A stretch of 64,000 bases of DNA from Polytrichum commune (taxonomy: Eukaryota > Streptophyta > Polytrichopsida > Polytrichales > Polytrichaceae), in contig OX485804.1 of assembly GCA_950295325.1 (NCBI GenBank), forward strand, positions 13,824,001 to 13,888,000, in the 5' to 3' direction. The first letter of the stretch is position 1. Every line of letters starts with the position of its first letter. The notes below the pieces were generated by a model. The model searched no databases and had not been told where the DNA came from. It worked only from the letters and a program-made list of their open reading frames with translations. A program made the position numbers and the translations under genes. Positions 11,016 through 23,182 of this stretch are shown piece after piece.

Positions 11016-11398
11016 GCAGTGTCACTTCCCGCACCTGCCCGGACCAATAATTTCGTCCTGACTCGCTGCCCGCTGCCCGCCCGCTCGCCAGTTGTTGTTG
11101 TTGTTGTTAGGGTTGTTGTTGCTAAGGCAAGGGGGGAGTCCTCTTGAATACGCATCTTTCGTGTGCCACTTTGGTAAGTGAAAGGAGTGTTGGAAAGGAA
11201 AGGAGTTATAAGGAATGAGTTCGTACACGTGCATATATGAATATATGGAAGCGTGTGTCCATGGGGCCGGGTCGAGTGTGAAAGGGAGGGGAGAATGTGG
11301 AGGGCTTTGTTCTCCTTCTTCCAATTTCTTTGTTGAACGACGTGGCTAGCTATTGGCCTTATGGAGATTTCATGTGTGTGTGTGTGTGTGTGTTGAGG

Positions 11399-11663
11399 GC
11401 GAGGGGGAATTATTGCATACTAGTGTACGTCTCATGGAATAACGTTTTGAAACAACGTATAGCCCTGAGGTTGATTTGACACGAGAATCAACTTCAAAGG
11501 CTCCTAATTGACCGAGTTAGGCACATTTGAGATGAATTACACAACGTTCGTGAATGACACGCTTGTAATGAATCAACCAAGGATCAACCGGAAACTTATA
11601 TGGGCAAGGTTTTGAACATGGGTGGATGAGAGGTATGCTTGCATGCAACAATTCCCACCTGCA
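11399..11663. mobile_element. MITE F1, diverged copy 3
   Basis: Left tip GAGGGGGAATTATTGCATAC and GTACGTCTCAT; right part GGTGGATGAGAGGTATGC and CAATTCCC. The centre retains GATTTGACACGAGAATCAAC and GAGATGAATTACA. Strongly diverged. Confidence 0.6.
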
Positions 11664-11974
11664 TGTGTTAAATTGGTAGCATGTGTCATTTGATGTCGCT
11701 GTAAAATCTAATTGTAGTAATCTACCGCATTAAGAAGAAGAAGGGGGAAAAAAATGTATGTGTTCCGATCAATTACTATGTGACATGTGGCACCCTCACT
11801 CAAGGAAATGAATATCTTTTGCGGCGAAATTTGGAAAGGTAGTACGATATTACCTTGTAAGTGCAAGTTTATGGCATGTATGCCTTTGTGGGTTTCCCTT
11901 GGCCAAAAGTTAATTGCATTATGGCTTGAGTTGTGGGCACAATAGAGTTATCCATATAGGGTTCATATAGTGGC

Positions 11975-12140
11975 AAAGGGGAGGTTTTGGAACACATGAG
12001 GCGCTTGACCACCTAACTAGTTTTCTGTCAAGTAGAGAGACGATTTCACAGTTGGGAACCGAACCACCAACCACTCTGTTCGGTTTGGGTACCTTTCCAC
12101 TATCATCCGGTAGTTTAGGGTCATCTCATACCATTATTAA
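11975..12140 (-). mobile_element. SINE-1, subfamily B, minus strand
   Basis: On the minus strand: GAGATGACCCTAAACTACCG, B-box-like GGTTCGGTTCC and TCTCTACTTGACAGAAAACT, then the subfamily B continuation TTAGGTGGTCAAGCGCCTC and ATGTGTTCC. Confidence 0.7.
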
Positions 12141-12231
12141 GATGAGTTGATGTCAAACCCATTTAGAAGCTCAAGATATCCCTTTAAAACACAAAATTAC
12201 TCTACATACAACTCTAATGTCTAGGATTAAG

Positions 12232-12516
12232 CTCGGGGGGTTCACTGGCGAAAATCGTAGAACAACGTGCGATAAAAAATAAGGTCCAATATATTCATTG
12301 TAGATAAATTTTATAAAAAATGTACATGTAAAATAGGGGATTTTAAAATAGTGAAACATGTTTACATGTAAAATACCATCACATATAATATTTTCAGGCT
12401 TTTTACATGTAAAATACCATCACCTTATAATCTTTTCTGCAAGGTAAATAACCCCCCAATAAATATGTCCCGAATGCACGTGTATGCAAAATATAAGAGG
12501 GAGTGAACCCCCCGAG
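12232..12516. mobile_element. MITE F2 (CTCGGGGGG ends, 8-bp duplication), copy 1
   Basis: 285 bp with ends CTCGGGGGGTTCACT and AGTGAACCCCCCGAG. A perfect 8-bp duplication GGATTAAG sits at 12224-12231 and 12517-12524. Internal phrases include AAAATCGTAGAACAACGTG and repeated TTTACATGTAAAATACCATC, present one extra time here. An 8-bp duplication is typical of hAT-group transposons; no coding capacity. Confidence 0.9.
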
Positions 12517-12524
12517 GGATTAAG

Positions 12525-13426
12525 AACAAATCATGTTGGTTCGATTTCAAAGATAGAAAGGAAGGATCATGGTAGGGGCTTTTGAGACTACCAAAGTTCC
12601 CATTGTCAACCTAAAACCAAGAATTTAAGGCATTTTGGCATACATGTGGTTTGGGATTTTATTGATTATTATTGTTATCGTTCTAGAAAGTGAAGAAGTG
12701 AACATGTGATGGCAACATATGATATGTGTGGTACACCTAAAGCTTGGGTGTCAAGTTATACCATAGCAATGTCATGCAAGGACACACGCAAATGTAAGTA
12801 AGACCTTTTCCACGGTGAAGACTTGGAGGCCACATGGAAGATGCAAAAGGAAAGGAAAGGAGAGGAGAGGAAAAGCATTTCACGGAAGTCCGGCTTACTA
12901 GGATATTTCACAAACTTCGGGAAGTTCATGAAGAAGCTCGGAAGAAACTTGAATAAGGCTCACTTACTAAGGTACCGATGTTTTTAAAGTAACACATGTC
13001 CATTAGTAACACCTACTTTGGGTCTCCAGCATGAAGCTAGCTAGCTTGTTCATTGCATGTCTCCAAGCTACTTAAAGCTATGTACGTGAGTGGCTAGAGT
13101 ACAAGGGAACATGCCCACATGAATAGACCCCCCCTACTTAGTGTTGAAAGGTTAAAATTAAAAATGACCTTTCTGATTTTTCCCTTAACTCATATAAATT
13201 TTGTTTACGTTGAAATTCTAGTTGCTTCAATCTAACTTGAGTTCGCTAATCTACAATATTTTGATACTTCTAACTATCTTAAATTATAAAAAAAAACTCT
13301 AAATGTGACACTTTAAGGCCTCGGTATCATTCTATTATTGCACTGTGTAATAGTACTACTACATCAAGTGTAATAGTTGGTTTTTCAATCCGATCCCAAA
13401 TGCTTCCAAGTGCTAGAGACATTTCC
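12525..13426. other. No recognised feature
   Basis: AT-rich intergenic DNA with stop codons in all frames; no terminal repeats found. Confidence 0.4.
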
Positions 13427-13672
13427 AAGGGAATTATTGCATACAAGCATATCACTCATTCATCCAGCATAAAAGCCATGAAATTGGTATGCAACTCAAA
13501 CATTATTATTTTTAGTCAATTTGACATTGAGACTATCTATAAGGCCCTGAGATAGTCTAATCCAAGTCATTTGAGATGAAGTGGCAACAAACGTATAGGG
13601 GGTCAAGTTCTGATGTTGGATGGATGAGAGGTATGCTCATATGTGCTAATTCCCTCTCTTCATATCTGAGTA
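13427..13672. mobile_element. MITE F1, copy 4
   Basis: Left end GGGAATTATTGCATACAAGC then CATTCATCCAGCATAAAA; right end GATGTTGGATGGATGAGAGG then CTAATTCCCTCTC. Internal CAATTTGACATTGAGACT and GAGATGAAGTGGCAACAAAC match the family. Confidence 0.75.
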
Positions 13673-13699
13673 GGTAATATTAATCTTAGGCCTCCTTTA

Positions 13700-13946
13700 C
13701 GAAGAGAGGAAATTATCACATGTGATTGTACCTCTTGTTCATCCAACATAAAAGCTCTAAAACAGTGTGCAACATGGTTGCTATTATTTCTCGTTAGTTT
13801 CGTACTAGAATTAGTCTCAAATTTGGAATTACTCTAGTCCAAATCACTTGAGATGAATAAGCCACAAACCTATAGGGGCGATCAAGTTTTTCTCCTTGAT
13901 GGATGAGAGAAATGCTCATATGCAACACTTCTCCCTCCCCCTCCTT
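13700..13946. mobile_element. MITE F1, copy 5, next to copy 4
   Basis: Left end GAAGAGAGGAAATTATC then GTTCATCCAACATAAAA; right end TTGATGGATGAGAGAAATGC then CTTCTCCCTCC. Same orientation as copy 4 and only about 30 bp away. Copies 4 and 5 differ internally, so this is not a recent tandem duplication. Confidence 0.75.
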
Positions 13947-13953
13947 CAAACTA

Positions 13954-14165
13954 CACAGTTTGTGGTATTTAGTGTCACTTACTATTTGGAATGACTTGGT
14001 GCTATAGGAATTTCTTACTATAGATTCGCCAAAAATTATTAAATAGGTTGTATGGAAATTATACAACATAAATTACTTTATTTGGTAGAAACTAATAATA
14101 TTGCTAGCAAAAAGCCAACATTATGTAATTATAAATAGTAAGTGACATCAAATACCATAATGGTG
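13954..14165. mobile_element. MITE F5, short copy 3
   Basis: 212 bp with ends CACAGTTTGTGGTATTTAGT and AAATACCATAATGGTG and TA on both sides. The inner repeats GTCACTTACTATTT and AAATAGTAAGTGAC extend the inverted ends to over 30 nt. Confidence 0.8.
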
Positions 14166-14579
14166 TATAGTTGAAACTTGCATAAATTTGGGAAGTTTCA
14201 CACGTACATTTGATGAGCACTCATCCAAAGCTCAAAATTCCAATAAGAGCTTGACCAATCCTCAAACTCTCAAGTGTATAGTGCCTAGAGAGAGAGAGAG
14301 AGCACTCGTATAAGCTTATTGACCTACATGTGGACCCCAACCTCCCCATCAAAGTATGGAATGTCTATCCCCGAAGTGAGGCCAACAACCACTTTTGGGG
14401 TTAACATTCCCACATGCTTTTATGGGCTATGTAGGTTGCGTTCTTTTGCTTGATTGGGATGTTATTTACCACATTAGAGAACCCTTAGGAACCACCTTTC
14501 TATGGTAGTTTTAACACCCCAATTAAATACACTATTGGTTTTAAGCAATCAAAGGAGTGTTGCTCAATGTTGTCCTTAA

Positions 14580-15114
14580 GGGCCACTTTATTAGGGCCCA
14601 TTTGGAGTTGAGCCCACTTGGACTTGAAGTGGGCCTTAACTTTAGCCCTACTTTACAAAGTGGGCCGTTGAGTGGGCCTTGCAATATAAAGTCCATAGGC
14701 CCACTTGTAGGGCCCAATTTGGAAATTCTACTTAAAAGTGGGCCTTCCAAATGGGCCTAGGGACTTTATATTGTAAGGCCCAATCCATGGCCCACTTTGT
14801 CTTAAATGAATTATGCCCTTGCTTGAACTAAAGTCATAAATGATTATATGACGGAAATTGGGTGAAGGGGGCCGTAGGTGCGAAGTGGGTCTCCATAAAC
14901 CCTCAACCCATTTTTTTGCCTTCGGCCCACTTTTTTCCCTCCAAAATGCCACCATGTCACCCGCCACGCAAGCTTTAGGAGAAGTGGACTGACTCTCAAT
15001 ATAAAGCCCTTGGGCCCATATTAGGGCCCATTTGGACAATCTAAGCACTCTCATTGGTTGATGCCTAGGGTTTGGAGATGGGCCCTAGAAATGGGCCCTA
15101 ATATAAAGTGACCC
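14580..15114. mobile_element. Harbinger-like MITE rich in GGGCCC motifs
   Basis: 535 bp, left end GGGCCACTTTATTAGGGCCC and right end GGGCCCTAATATAAAGTGACCC, with a perfect TAA duplication (14577-14579, 15115-15117). GGGCCCA or TGGGCC recurs many times. An inner inverted repeat of about 30 nt (GGGCCTTGCAATATAAAGTC near 14674 against GACTTTATATTGTAAGGCCC near 14762) repeats the end motif. Confidence 0.85.
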
Positions 15115-15117
15115 TAA

Positions 15118-17262
15118 GAGGCAGTGTGTGACGTATGAAGGGTGAGCCCCCACGCGTTTGCTTTCATGAGGCTCCTTTAGCACCTTTAGCACCACGATGA
15201 TGCCACGCGTGGGCTTAGCCACCCTTGGGCGTTACTTTGCACAAACTTGGGCATCACCACAAGGTCCACCTCCATGAGGGAGTAGCACGTAAATCCAATC
15301 AAGGGTGTGACAAACAAGGTGCTATCTAGAGTAGATAGTGTGATGAGGTGGTTACCCAACATTGAAAAGGCTCTTTCCTTGAAGCTCTCACGTTTTCTAG
15401 TGTAAAGAGGACCTTAGACGAGGTACATTTGTGAAGCTAGTCTTGTGCAAGTTGCCATGTTCATACAATTCGAATATTTTCCTTTTCTTTCTAGTCCAAA
15501 AGCATGTAAGTTTCCAAGGTAGTCACACCTATTCTTGAAACTTTGGTGAGTATGGGTACTTAAAGTGATCCAATTTATGTGGTAATTGTCTCCTAAGCAA
15601 CCATGGTAAAGTGGACCCAAAAATGTTCTAGTATCCTAACACCAAAAAAATTTGGGTCAAAAGTCTTAAAGTAGTAGCAAAATGTTGTTTTGTTTTTGTT
15701 TTTGTTTTTTTTGTGGTGACCTCTATTGTTGTGTTAAGTCATCCAAGATGAGATCTTTGAAACTTATCATTGAAAGTAATGCTCAAAGCAAATGGCTAGA
15801 TCTGATTTTGGACATAAATTTCATGACCTTAACTATTTTGCACTTTTTCATATTCTTTGAATTCATTATAAACTCAAGGACGTCATCAAAAAAAATTAAG
15901 AAAAAAACCACACACCAATGTACTTTTATCATAGTTTAAACAAAAAAATTCATAATTATTTGTTCAATATCACCACTTGCACACCCACTTGCACCATCTT
16001 CTAAATTATGTAAAAATTTTGAGATTTTTTTTTTCAACATAAATTGCTTGGATTTGTAGATCAATGTAGTTTTTCAGATGTTTGTGATTTTTTTTTTTGC
16101 ACAAAAATCAAAGTTAGTATGTTGTTTGGAATCACTTAGACTTAAACATGTGCAAGAATCAAGAGTTGTCCACTTTATCATGCTTGCACCCATTAGCCTT
16201 TCAAAGTGAATTCATGAGCCAATTGACTCCAAACATGCAAGTCACCTCTTAGTTCCTTATAGTATTTATACCCCAAAAGTTTCCAAACCTATTGTGGTCA
16301 TGTTGGGCCATCCCATTTTGTTGTCAATCTAGGTCATGGCATGTCATTTGTGTGGGGTAAACTACTTCTTGCATTATCTTTTATGGCCTTGGCTAAAACT
16401 CATAATTCTAAGAATGATGAACCACAATTGGCATGCCAAACTTGTTCATGATGCCTTTTAATGTGTAAAATTGACAAGTCCATGGCCTAACTACGTCATA
16501 ATCTCCACTCACTCATCTTCGTTAGAGTCTACTACATGGTGGGTCCATATGTGCACATGGGTCATGTTATGTTTCCATTATGGTTTCCATGTCCTCATGG
16601 GGAACCATGTAACATATGCTCCATGTCTATTGTACCCTTAATTTAGGTGCCTATGATAGGTCACAAATTGAAATAAGTTTCTCTACCTTATTCTTAACAA
16701 TACACTAACTATTTTATGTAGTGTGGCATTAAAATTGGTGTGCCATATTAAATAAAGTGATCTTTGTGACTTTTGTCATGTAGCACCAAGTGTTATACAA
16801 CATCCTCTCTAGTTGCCTCCAATGACAAGTAGTGACTACGAGACAACTAACGAGGCTTAATGAGGAGTAAAGTGGGCCACACTAAATCATACGTTTAGTA
16901 TAATGAGCGCCAAACGTAGTTTACCATGATAGTTGTTAATGTACTAACCTTAAAATAGGCATGTCAATGCATGCCCATCCATGTTGCCTCAAAGTTAGCA
17001 CACAATATTACCTTCCCATAAATTTGAATCATAGTTACGTTAGTTACACTATACCAATGATCAAATTTACAATGTTCCCTTAATAGAATTTGGTGTTCCC
17101 ATTTGTTCCTTAAATATTTTTAATGGTGAAGAACAATACAAGATTGTATTTTGATGTTCACATACCGATCTCCATTTCTAAGCACCTCAAATTCTCTCAA
17201 TAAAAAACTAAGTCCTCTAGTTTTGTGCTCAAGTCTGAAACACTGAAACATTGGAACACCAT
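15118..17262. other. Unrecognised AT-rich DNA
   Basis: Contains a TTTTTG-rich stretch (15682-15710) and poly-T runs. Words such as GTGGGCCACACTAAAT (16870-16890) recur in the EXO70 upstream array and near 45 kb and 55.5 kb, suggesting an old dispersed repeat. No gene seen. Confidence 0.4.
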
Positions 17263-18175
17263 GGGACTGTTTACACTATGGATCGTGAAGTTGGCCCAGG
17301 GCTCTGCAAGGCAGCTAATTGGTTGGTGACGTTGTCCCAGGAAAACCTCAATTTACACTAAGAAAAAAATGTCAGAGGGACCATGAAGGCCGAGGTCCCC
17401 AAAATACAATTTTTAAGGCCTAATAAATGCATTGACATGGTCCAACAGGTTTTACAGTGAGAGAGGCAAGAGAGGTGGTCTGGTAGGAAAAGGTTAAGGG
17501 CTCATGGCAAAGAAATGCCATTTTCGTAAAATTTTAATGAATCTACCCCTCTCTATGCCTTAATCATATCTTAGCCCATGAGACATACCATTATTACCTT
17601 GCCCTACCCCTTAAACCGGCTCCCACGTGTCTCACCAAACAACGTGGGACATCTAGAACTCAAGAATTCAAGTGCATATTTATTTTTTTGGTCTACCAAC
17701 TGTAATGTTTGTTATTTCAGGGCTTATAATATACCTTTGGAAAGGTCTTGAAAATACCTTTCCAATGGTATACTACACACCCCAAAAGTTTAAAAATTAT
17801 AGTTTCAAAACAAACAACAAAAAATTATAGTCGTTTAGTGTAGGGTGGTAACGACATTAAATATAATCAAACACTAAATATCCTATGTAGTGCAGTGACA
17901 ACACAAGGTACATGTCACATTACATTGAACATGTACAAGTTAATCCCTCGTTTTTTTGTAAAAATTGTTGTGAAAAGATTTGCAAGCCACATCTTTGACA
18001 CATTTAACAAGTGAAGACAAGTGAAGCCCAAGAGAAGACAATAGAATGGTCAAACTTGATTTTTTTTCAAAATTGCCTTTTTTGGGCATGTATTTAAAAA
18101 ATCATCACCTTCGTTTTTTGGTGCATGGTCATTCCTCTTGGTCCAAATTCGGTTTATAGAAGGTGGGCTCACAAG
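17263..18175. mobile_element. F9 element, second copy, right end lost
   Basis: Left tip GGGACTGTTTACACTATGGA. Long shared blocks with 49.1-50.8 kb include GCCTAATAAATGCATTGACA, GTGGTCTGGTAGGAAA, GGCAAAGAAATGCCA, and AAGCCCAAGAGAAGACAA. It also carries the right end of an F3 MITE (about 17832-17893), at the same place as in the 49-kb copy. The right terminal repeat is missing; similarity fades near 18175. Confidence 0.7.
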
Positions 18176-18339
18176 GGAGTAAATAGCAAATAGAAGCTTG
18201 CTATCTGACCATGCGCAACACCTGCTCAACATTCATTTCTAGAAATGAGGACTTTGACTCTTGGAGAATAAATATTATTTGAGCATAGCATAGAGCATGT
18301 TAAATCCATTGCCCTACCCAAAACCAACACCCTAAAAAA

Positions 18340-19385
18340 TTTGTATTGTTTGCACACATACCTACACACATATTGATTACGAGAATGTCTACCACCTTAA
18401 ACATCAATCTTCTATGTTGGTTTTAAGTCATCTATCTATAAGATTCTAAGTTGTTTTCACTTTTGCATGCAAAATCACAATAAGACATACTTTGGTGCGC
18501 TGGAATCCATGCCCGGTGACAACAAGAATAAATTTCAAACTGGAATACAATAATAGAGCAACATTAACCTCTAAGTGCTCAAGCACTCTCATCCCAACAC
18601 CAATACTTGAATTTCTAGTCATGTAGCAAAGTAGAATTTGTTTTTCTCAATTCCAATCATATGGGGTGTGAACTACACTACCATATATTATCACTATGAA
18701 AATTTAGAGGCAATTAGACTACATTTGCAAGGTCATGTTGACATGTGAATAGGGCATTCATCAGGGGGGCAACTCCACCAAAATATGTAATTATCCATTT
18801 GATGCTCACTTGGGTTAAGGTAAAAAAAAAAAGATTGCAGGCTTGAAATTAAGCCATAATATATTGTTGATTGTCAAGTGAGCTCCCACTGAGTATTTAG
18901 GTTTCTTTGATGAAATTTATATCAAGTCCGCCACCCTCGAAATTGAAGGGCTAAATGAAGACAATTTTGGAGATTTACCCTTTGACTCAGGTCTTTGACA
19001 TGTACACTCAAAATTTGCCAAATTTTCTAGTGGAGTTGTGCACATCTGTGATCTTGTCTGGTGGGAAAAAATCTCACTCAATTTGGACATGCTAGCTGAA
19101 ATATATGGTTCGCAAACTAGAAAGGTCGCATGTGGTTATATTTGCACTTGACAAACATTGTGTAGCTCATGGGACCACCTCCCAAAACATGTAGTTCCAA
19201 ACCCTCAAAAAATCCTATATGCTTGGAGTATGCCTTTTATATATGTCATTCTAGACCACATGATAGTGGGCAACACCCTAAACCAAGACATACCTTTCAT
19301 TTACATAGATTTCCACCTAGTGGGTCGCAAACCCCATGAGAATATTAGGTGGCGCCCCATTTTGGGTTGCAAGAGCGCTTAAGGG
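18340..19385. repeat. Dispersed repeat X, copy A
   Basis: Shares scattered long blocks with 47.25-48.6 kb, such as TTTCTAGTCATGTAGCAAA, GTTCCAAACCCTCAAAAAAT and, near its end, ATTAGGTGGCGCCCCATTTT followed by GGGTTGCAAGAGC. No terminal repeats or protein were recognised. Origin unknown. Confidence 0.55.
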
Positions 19386-21009
19386 GTAAATAGATAGAGA
19401 ATGAGCTCACAATGGTTAAGAATGTTAACAATGTTTGTTTCATAATTCTTAATTTACATAAAAACACCACATTGCATTGTGTAGCGTGCACCTTACCGCA
19501 ATTACAAGGTGTAGGGGGAATGTACATTCTAGCTATCGTGGTTTTATTCTTTACACAATCATTACACTAAACATATGAGTTAAATGTGGCCCATGCTTCT
19601 CCTCATCGGCCTACACCAATTGTATTGCAATCACTGGGTGACAATCATGACACTTGATGCTAAGTGACAATTGACAAGGACCACTCTAATTAACACCACA
19701 CACCTATTTTAATGCCACATATTCAATACATAAATTACAACGTAGATGAATGAATTCAAAAGACTCAGTGTGGGGTTTTAAATTTGTGTAACTAGTGTGC
19801 AAAGCATAAATACATAAATTACAAATGAACTGATGTATTCAAAACATTTTTTTAGTATTGTAGAAGAACAAATTATGTGTCCGCAAAAAAAAATATTAGC
19901 ATGATGTACATGGAAAATAACATTGCTCAAGGGGGGGGGGGGCAACAAACATGGGCACAATACTCAAGAACAAACCATGCCGATGCCTAGATGTTGTGGG
20001 CATCATATTGAATATGGGTGGCGAATGGGAGACCTCACCCAAACCCATTTGAACACACATGCACTTTGGAACAATGTTATGAAATTGAGCAAATGATTGG
20101 GAAATAAATAGTATTGAGGCTCTTGAAGTGATTAGATTTGTGAATAAGTTCAAGGTATAAGAAAATTGATTGTAGATATTAAGGAATGATTTCAGGTCCT
20201 CCAATAATAAACACTTCACCTCTGTATTTCATGATATATTTAGATTAAAAAACATTAACACCTTGGAAGCAAGCATAATAAATGGTCCCTTTGCCCATGG
20301 GTTGGTACCCCTTTTGTGGGTGGGGTCTATGCAGGAACAATGGTATCTTTAACAAGAAAACGGTAGAACCGTGAGGCTCTGTCCTTTACTATGAAAGACT
20401 ACAATTGTACCTGTCCACTTTGCTCATGCCAATCCATGGTTATTCACTATACCAAACATTTCTTGGATTTTGGGCACCTTCTTCTCAAATGCGGGTCAAG
20501 GATTGAAGCTACTCATTTATAACCCAAAAATTTTAAAATAAATAATCAAGAACTGCCGAAATAACTATAGTTAAGTAGATTTCTTACAATGCATTTTAGA
20601 GAGCACTTATATATAAACTATAGATAACATCCACATTAAATACAATGGACCCAAAATAACAAGAACAAGTAACGTCCAAGTGTGAACACAAAGTGGTTAG
20701 GAAATTTGCTCTTGAAACAAAGAAGTTGATGCATAGTCTCTGTCCTACAGACAGAGCCAATAAAATTGTGGGTCCATAGTGGGTTGATTAGGATGGAGGA
20801 AGGGATTTAGAGTCATCTAAGGGATGCATAGGTTGGTGGGTGAGGGTGAGGGTGAGAAAGGGTTGTGGCAAAGGTCCATGTTCAAATCCTATCAAGCCGT
20901 GTTCATAGCAAGTAAGTGCATTCCCTTAACACATGTTAAAGGAACGGAGAGACTTGCTTGCAATCAATTTATTTTTTTGGAGGGTTTTGTTAGGTGGGTT
21001 GCGCATAAT
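19386..21009. other. No recognised feature
   Basis: Intergenic AT-rich DNA with a G homopolymer near 19931. Short frames only. Confidence 0.4.
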
Positions 21010-21017
21010 AGTGGTGG

Positions 21018-21255
21018 CTCGGGGGGTTCACTGGCGAAAATCGTAGAACAACGTGTGATAAAAAATAGGGTCCAATATATTCATAGTAGATAAATTTTGT
21101 AAAAAATGTACATGTAAAATAATGAAACATGTTTACATGTAAAATACCATCACCTTATAATCTTTTCTGCAAGGTAAATACCCCCCCCCCCCCCCCAATA
21201 AGTAGGTCCCGAACGCACGTGTATGCAAAATATACGAGGGAGTGAACCCCCCGAG
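21018..21255. mobile_element. MITE F2, copy 2
   Basis: 238 bp, same ends, with perfect 8-bp duplication AGTGGTGG at 21010-21017 and 21256-21263. It lacks one internal segment and has a run of 16 C at 21181-21196 where the other copies have six or seven. Open frames across its right junction are chance. Confidence 0.9.
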
Positions 21256-21610
21256 AGTGGTGGGGAAAGATGGTTTTGGTGGTTCCATTGTTCTTATGTT
21301 TAAGACTAAGGCAAAGCGAGAGGTTAATGCCGTAGTGTGGAGATGTTTTTGTAGGGTTTGGAATTTGGGGGTGGGAAGTTGGAGTTGCTTGTTAAATGGC
21401 GGTAGATTGTGGGAGTGTATTTCTCCCAGTTGTTCAACACCACAATTTATTTGCATATGCTTGATTATGCATGAAGTTCTCTCATCTTCAATAAAAGCTA
21501 GTTAGGGGAGAGGCAAGAAATGGTGCGTCCTCCTTAGACTAGCATAGTCACTTCTTTACTTCAACTTGATTTGCCACTTTACATCTTACCATAAGTTATG
21601 AGGTAACGGG

Positions 21611-21892
21611 CGGGTGGGTCTAAATAGCCCCATCGAGCGTGGCTCGGAGGCCAGGTTCGGTGGGGTTCATTTTTTCTGGCCCTCCCCGCTTTGGCCCCTT
21701 GGGGACTTTTTTTGGTGTTTTTTTGCTAAATTTGGGTCCTGCGGCCCCAAATTACTCTAGGAAGCCCCCTATGAGATCAAGTAAGGCCCCACCCAATTAA
21801 AAAAAATAGGGGGCAAGTTTTACCCCACCCCTGCCACCCCCTCCCGAACCTGGCCTCAAAGCCACGCTCGATGGGGGTATTTAGACAGATCC
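21611..21892. mobile_element. Mutator-like MITE, 9-bp duplication
   Basis: 282 bp, with a perfect 9-bp duplication GGTAACGGG (21602-21610, 21893-21901). The ends share GTCTAAATA, CCCCATCGAGCGTGGCT and GAGGCCAGGTTCGG as inverse copies of about 45 nt. A 9-bp duplication with long terminal repeats fits the Mutator superfamily. GC-rich compared with its surroundings; no coding frame. Confidence 0.85.
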
Positions 21893-22249
21893 GGTAACGG
21901 GCTCTTATCCACATTAAGGCAAAGTATTGATGATCGTTTCTTTATCATTCTTATCCATGAGTGTGAAAGAGAGATCCCATGTCATCTTCTATGATTGCCA
22001 CTCATTGATTGCAAGGTCGTTCACATAGCTTGATGATGAAGAGTGTGGACCAATTTTGAAGAGGTGTATAGTGAATGCATGCATCAATACACAATATCAA
22101 CAATGATATCAAAGAAAGTTGAAACTACCCATATTGTATTAAGATTATAAAGCCAGTCAAATATCAATATTTGGTGGGTGTCACAAGAGAAGAGAATCTT
22201 GGTGTACCTCACTCATTGTTTGGGTCAATACTAACGTTGGACCGGTGAA

Positions 22250-22694
22250 CAATGAACGGGGAGAAATGACTCCTAGTTACATATGAGCCGGTTGAGTTTG
22301 AGAAATAACCGGCCGGAGTTCAAGACTTCCGGAAAACAATTGATCGTTTTATAGGAACATGTATTAGGTAATCGTTTTATTGGAACCGGTCATCGGTTCT
22401 GCACCGGTTGGCCGCTTTGTTGAGCCGCGTAGGTAACCTGAACAGTGGGTCACCTGTCACCATAACCGATTTAGATGATCATAACCGGCTAGGATGTTGA
22501 GGTTATCGTGTGCAAACCTGTGTGCTCAGAGCCAATCGTGTAGTGCCACCTCGGCGAAACAAAGTGGCCAACTGGTTACGTAGAATATATCCCAGATTAT
22601 TAGAGTACAAACCTTAAAATCACAACTAAAAGAGGTCGGACTTGGAAACACTAGGATTTTGACCGCATTTGTCCATAAATCTCCTCGGACAATG
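22250..22694. mobile_element. F6 element, long copy 4
   Basis: Starts CAATGAACGGGGAGAAATG, has GCCGGTTGAGTTTGAGAAAT, and ends AATCTCCTCGGACAATG. It carries about 200 extra internal bases (22365-22560) relative to the others, with many CCGGT motifs. Confidence 0.7.
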
Positions 22695-23102
22695 TCGGTG
22701 TATAGGCGAATGCATAGTATCAATAATCAAAATCAATAGTTGGTACCAAAAGAACCTACCCGTGTGTGTCAAAGTTGTACTGCCAAACAAATAATGATTT
22801 TGGGTGGGCACGTCGAGATGAGACAATCTTTGTAAATCTGAGTCAATACCATTTTTCCACATTTTGATGCTAGGATAATTTTACTTGGGTACGAGGTATA
22901 TAGACCCAAATGGTATAGAAAATAAGAATACGGTCAAACACCTATCCCTCAAGTATATCTCATTTTAAAGTAAATCTAGACATTTTTCTTAAAATCTATA
23001 CTTCTTGGTTGCTCCAAAATTATGGTTGGATCCGTCAATACACTTCTGACATAGCTAAATTTCATGGAAGATATGCGAACCCTTGTTATGCTATCAAAAT
23101 AT

Positions 23103-23182
23103 TATATATATATATATGTATGTATGTATGTATGTGTATGTACATATACATGTGTATGTATGTATGTATGTATGTATGTATA
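23103..23182. repeat. (TA)n / (GTAT)n microsatellite
   Basis: TA dinucleotides pass into GTAT tetranucleotides, are interrupted by ACATATACATGTG, then continue as GTAT. Confidence 0.95.
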
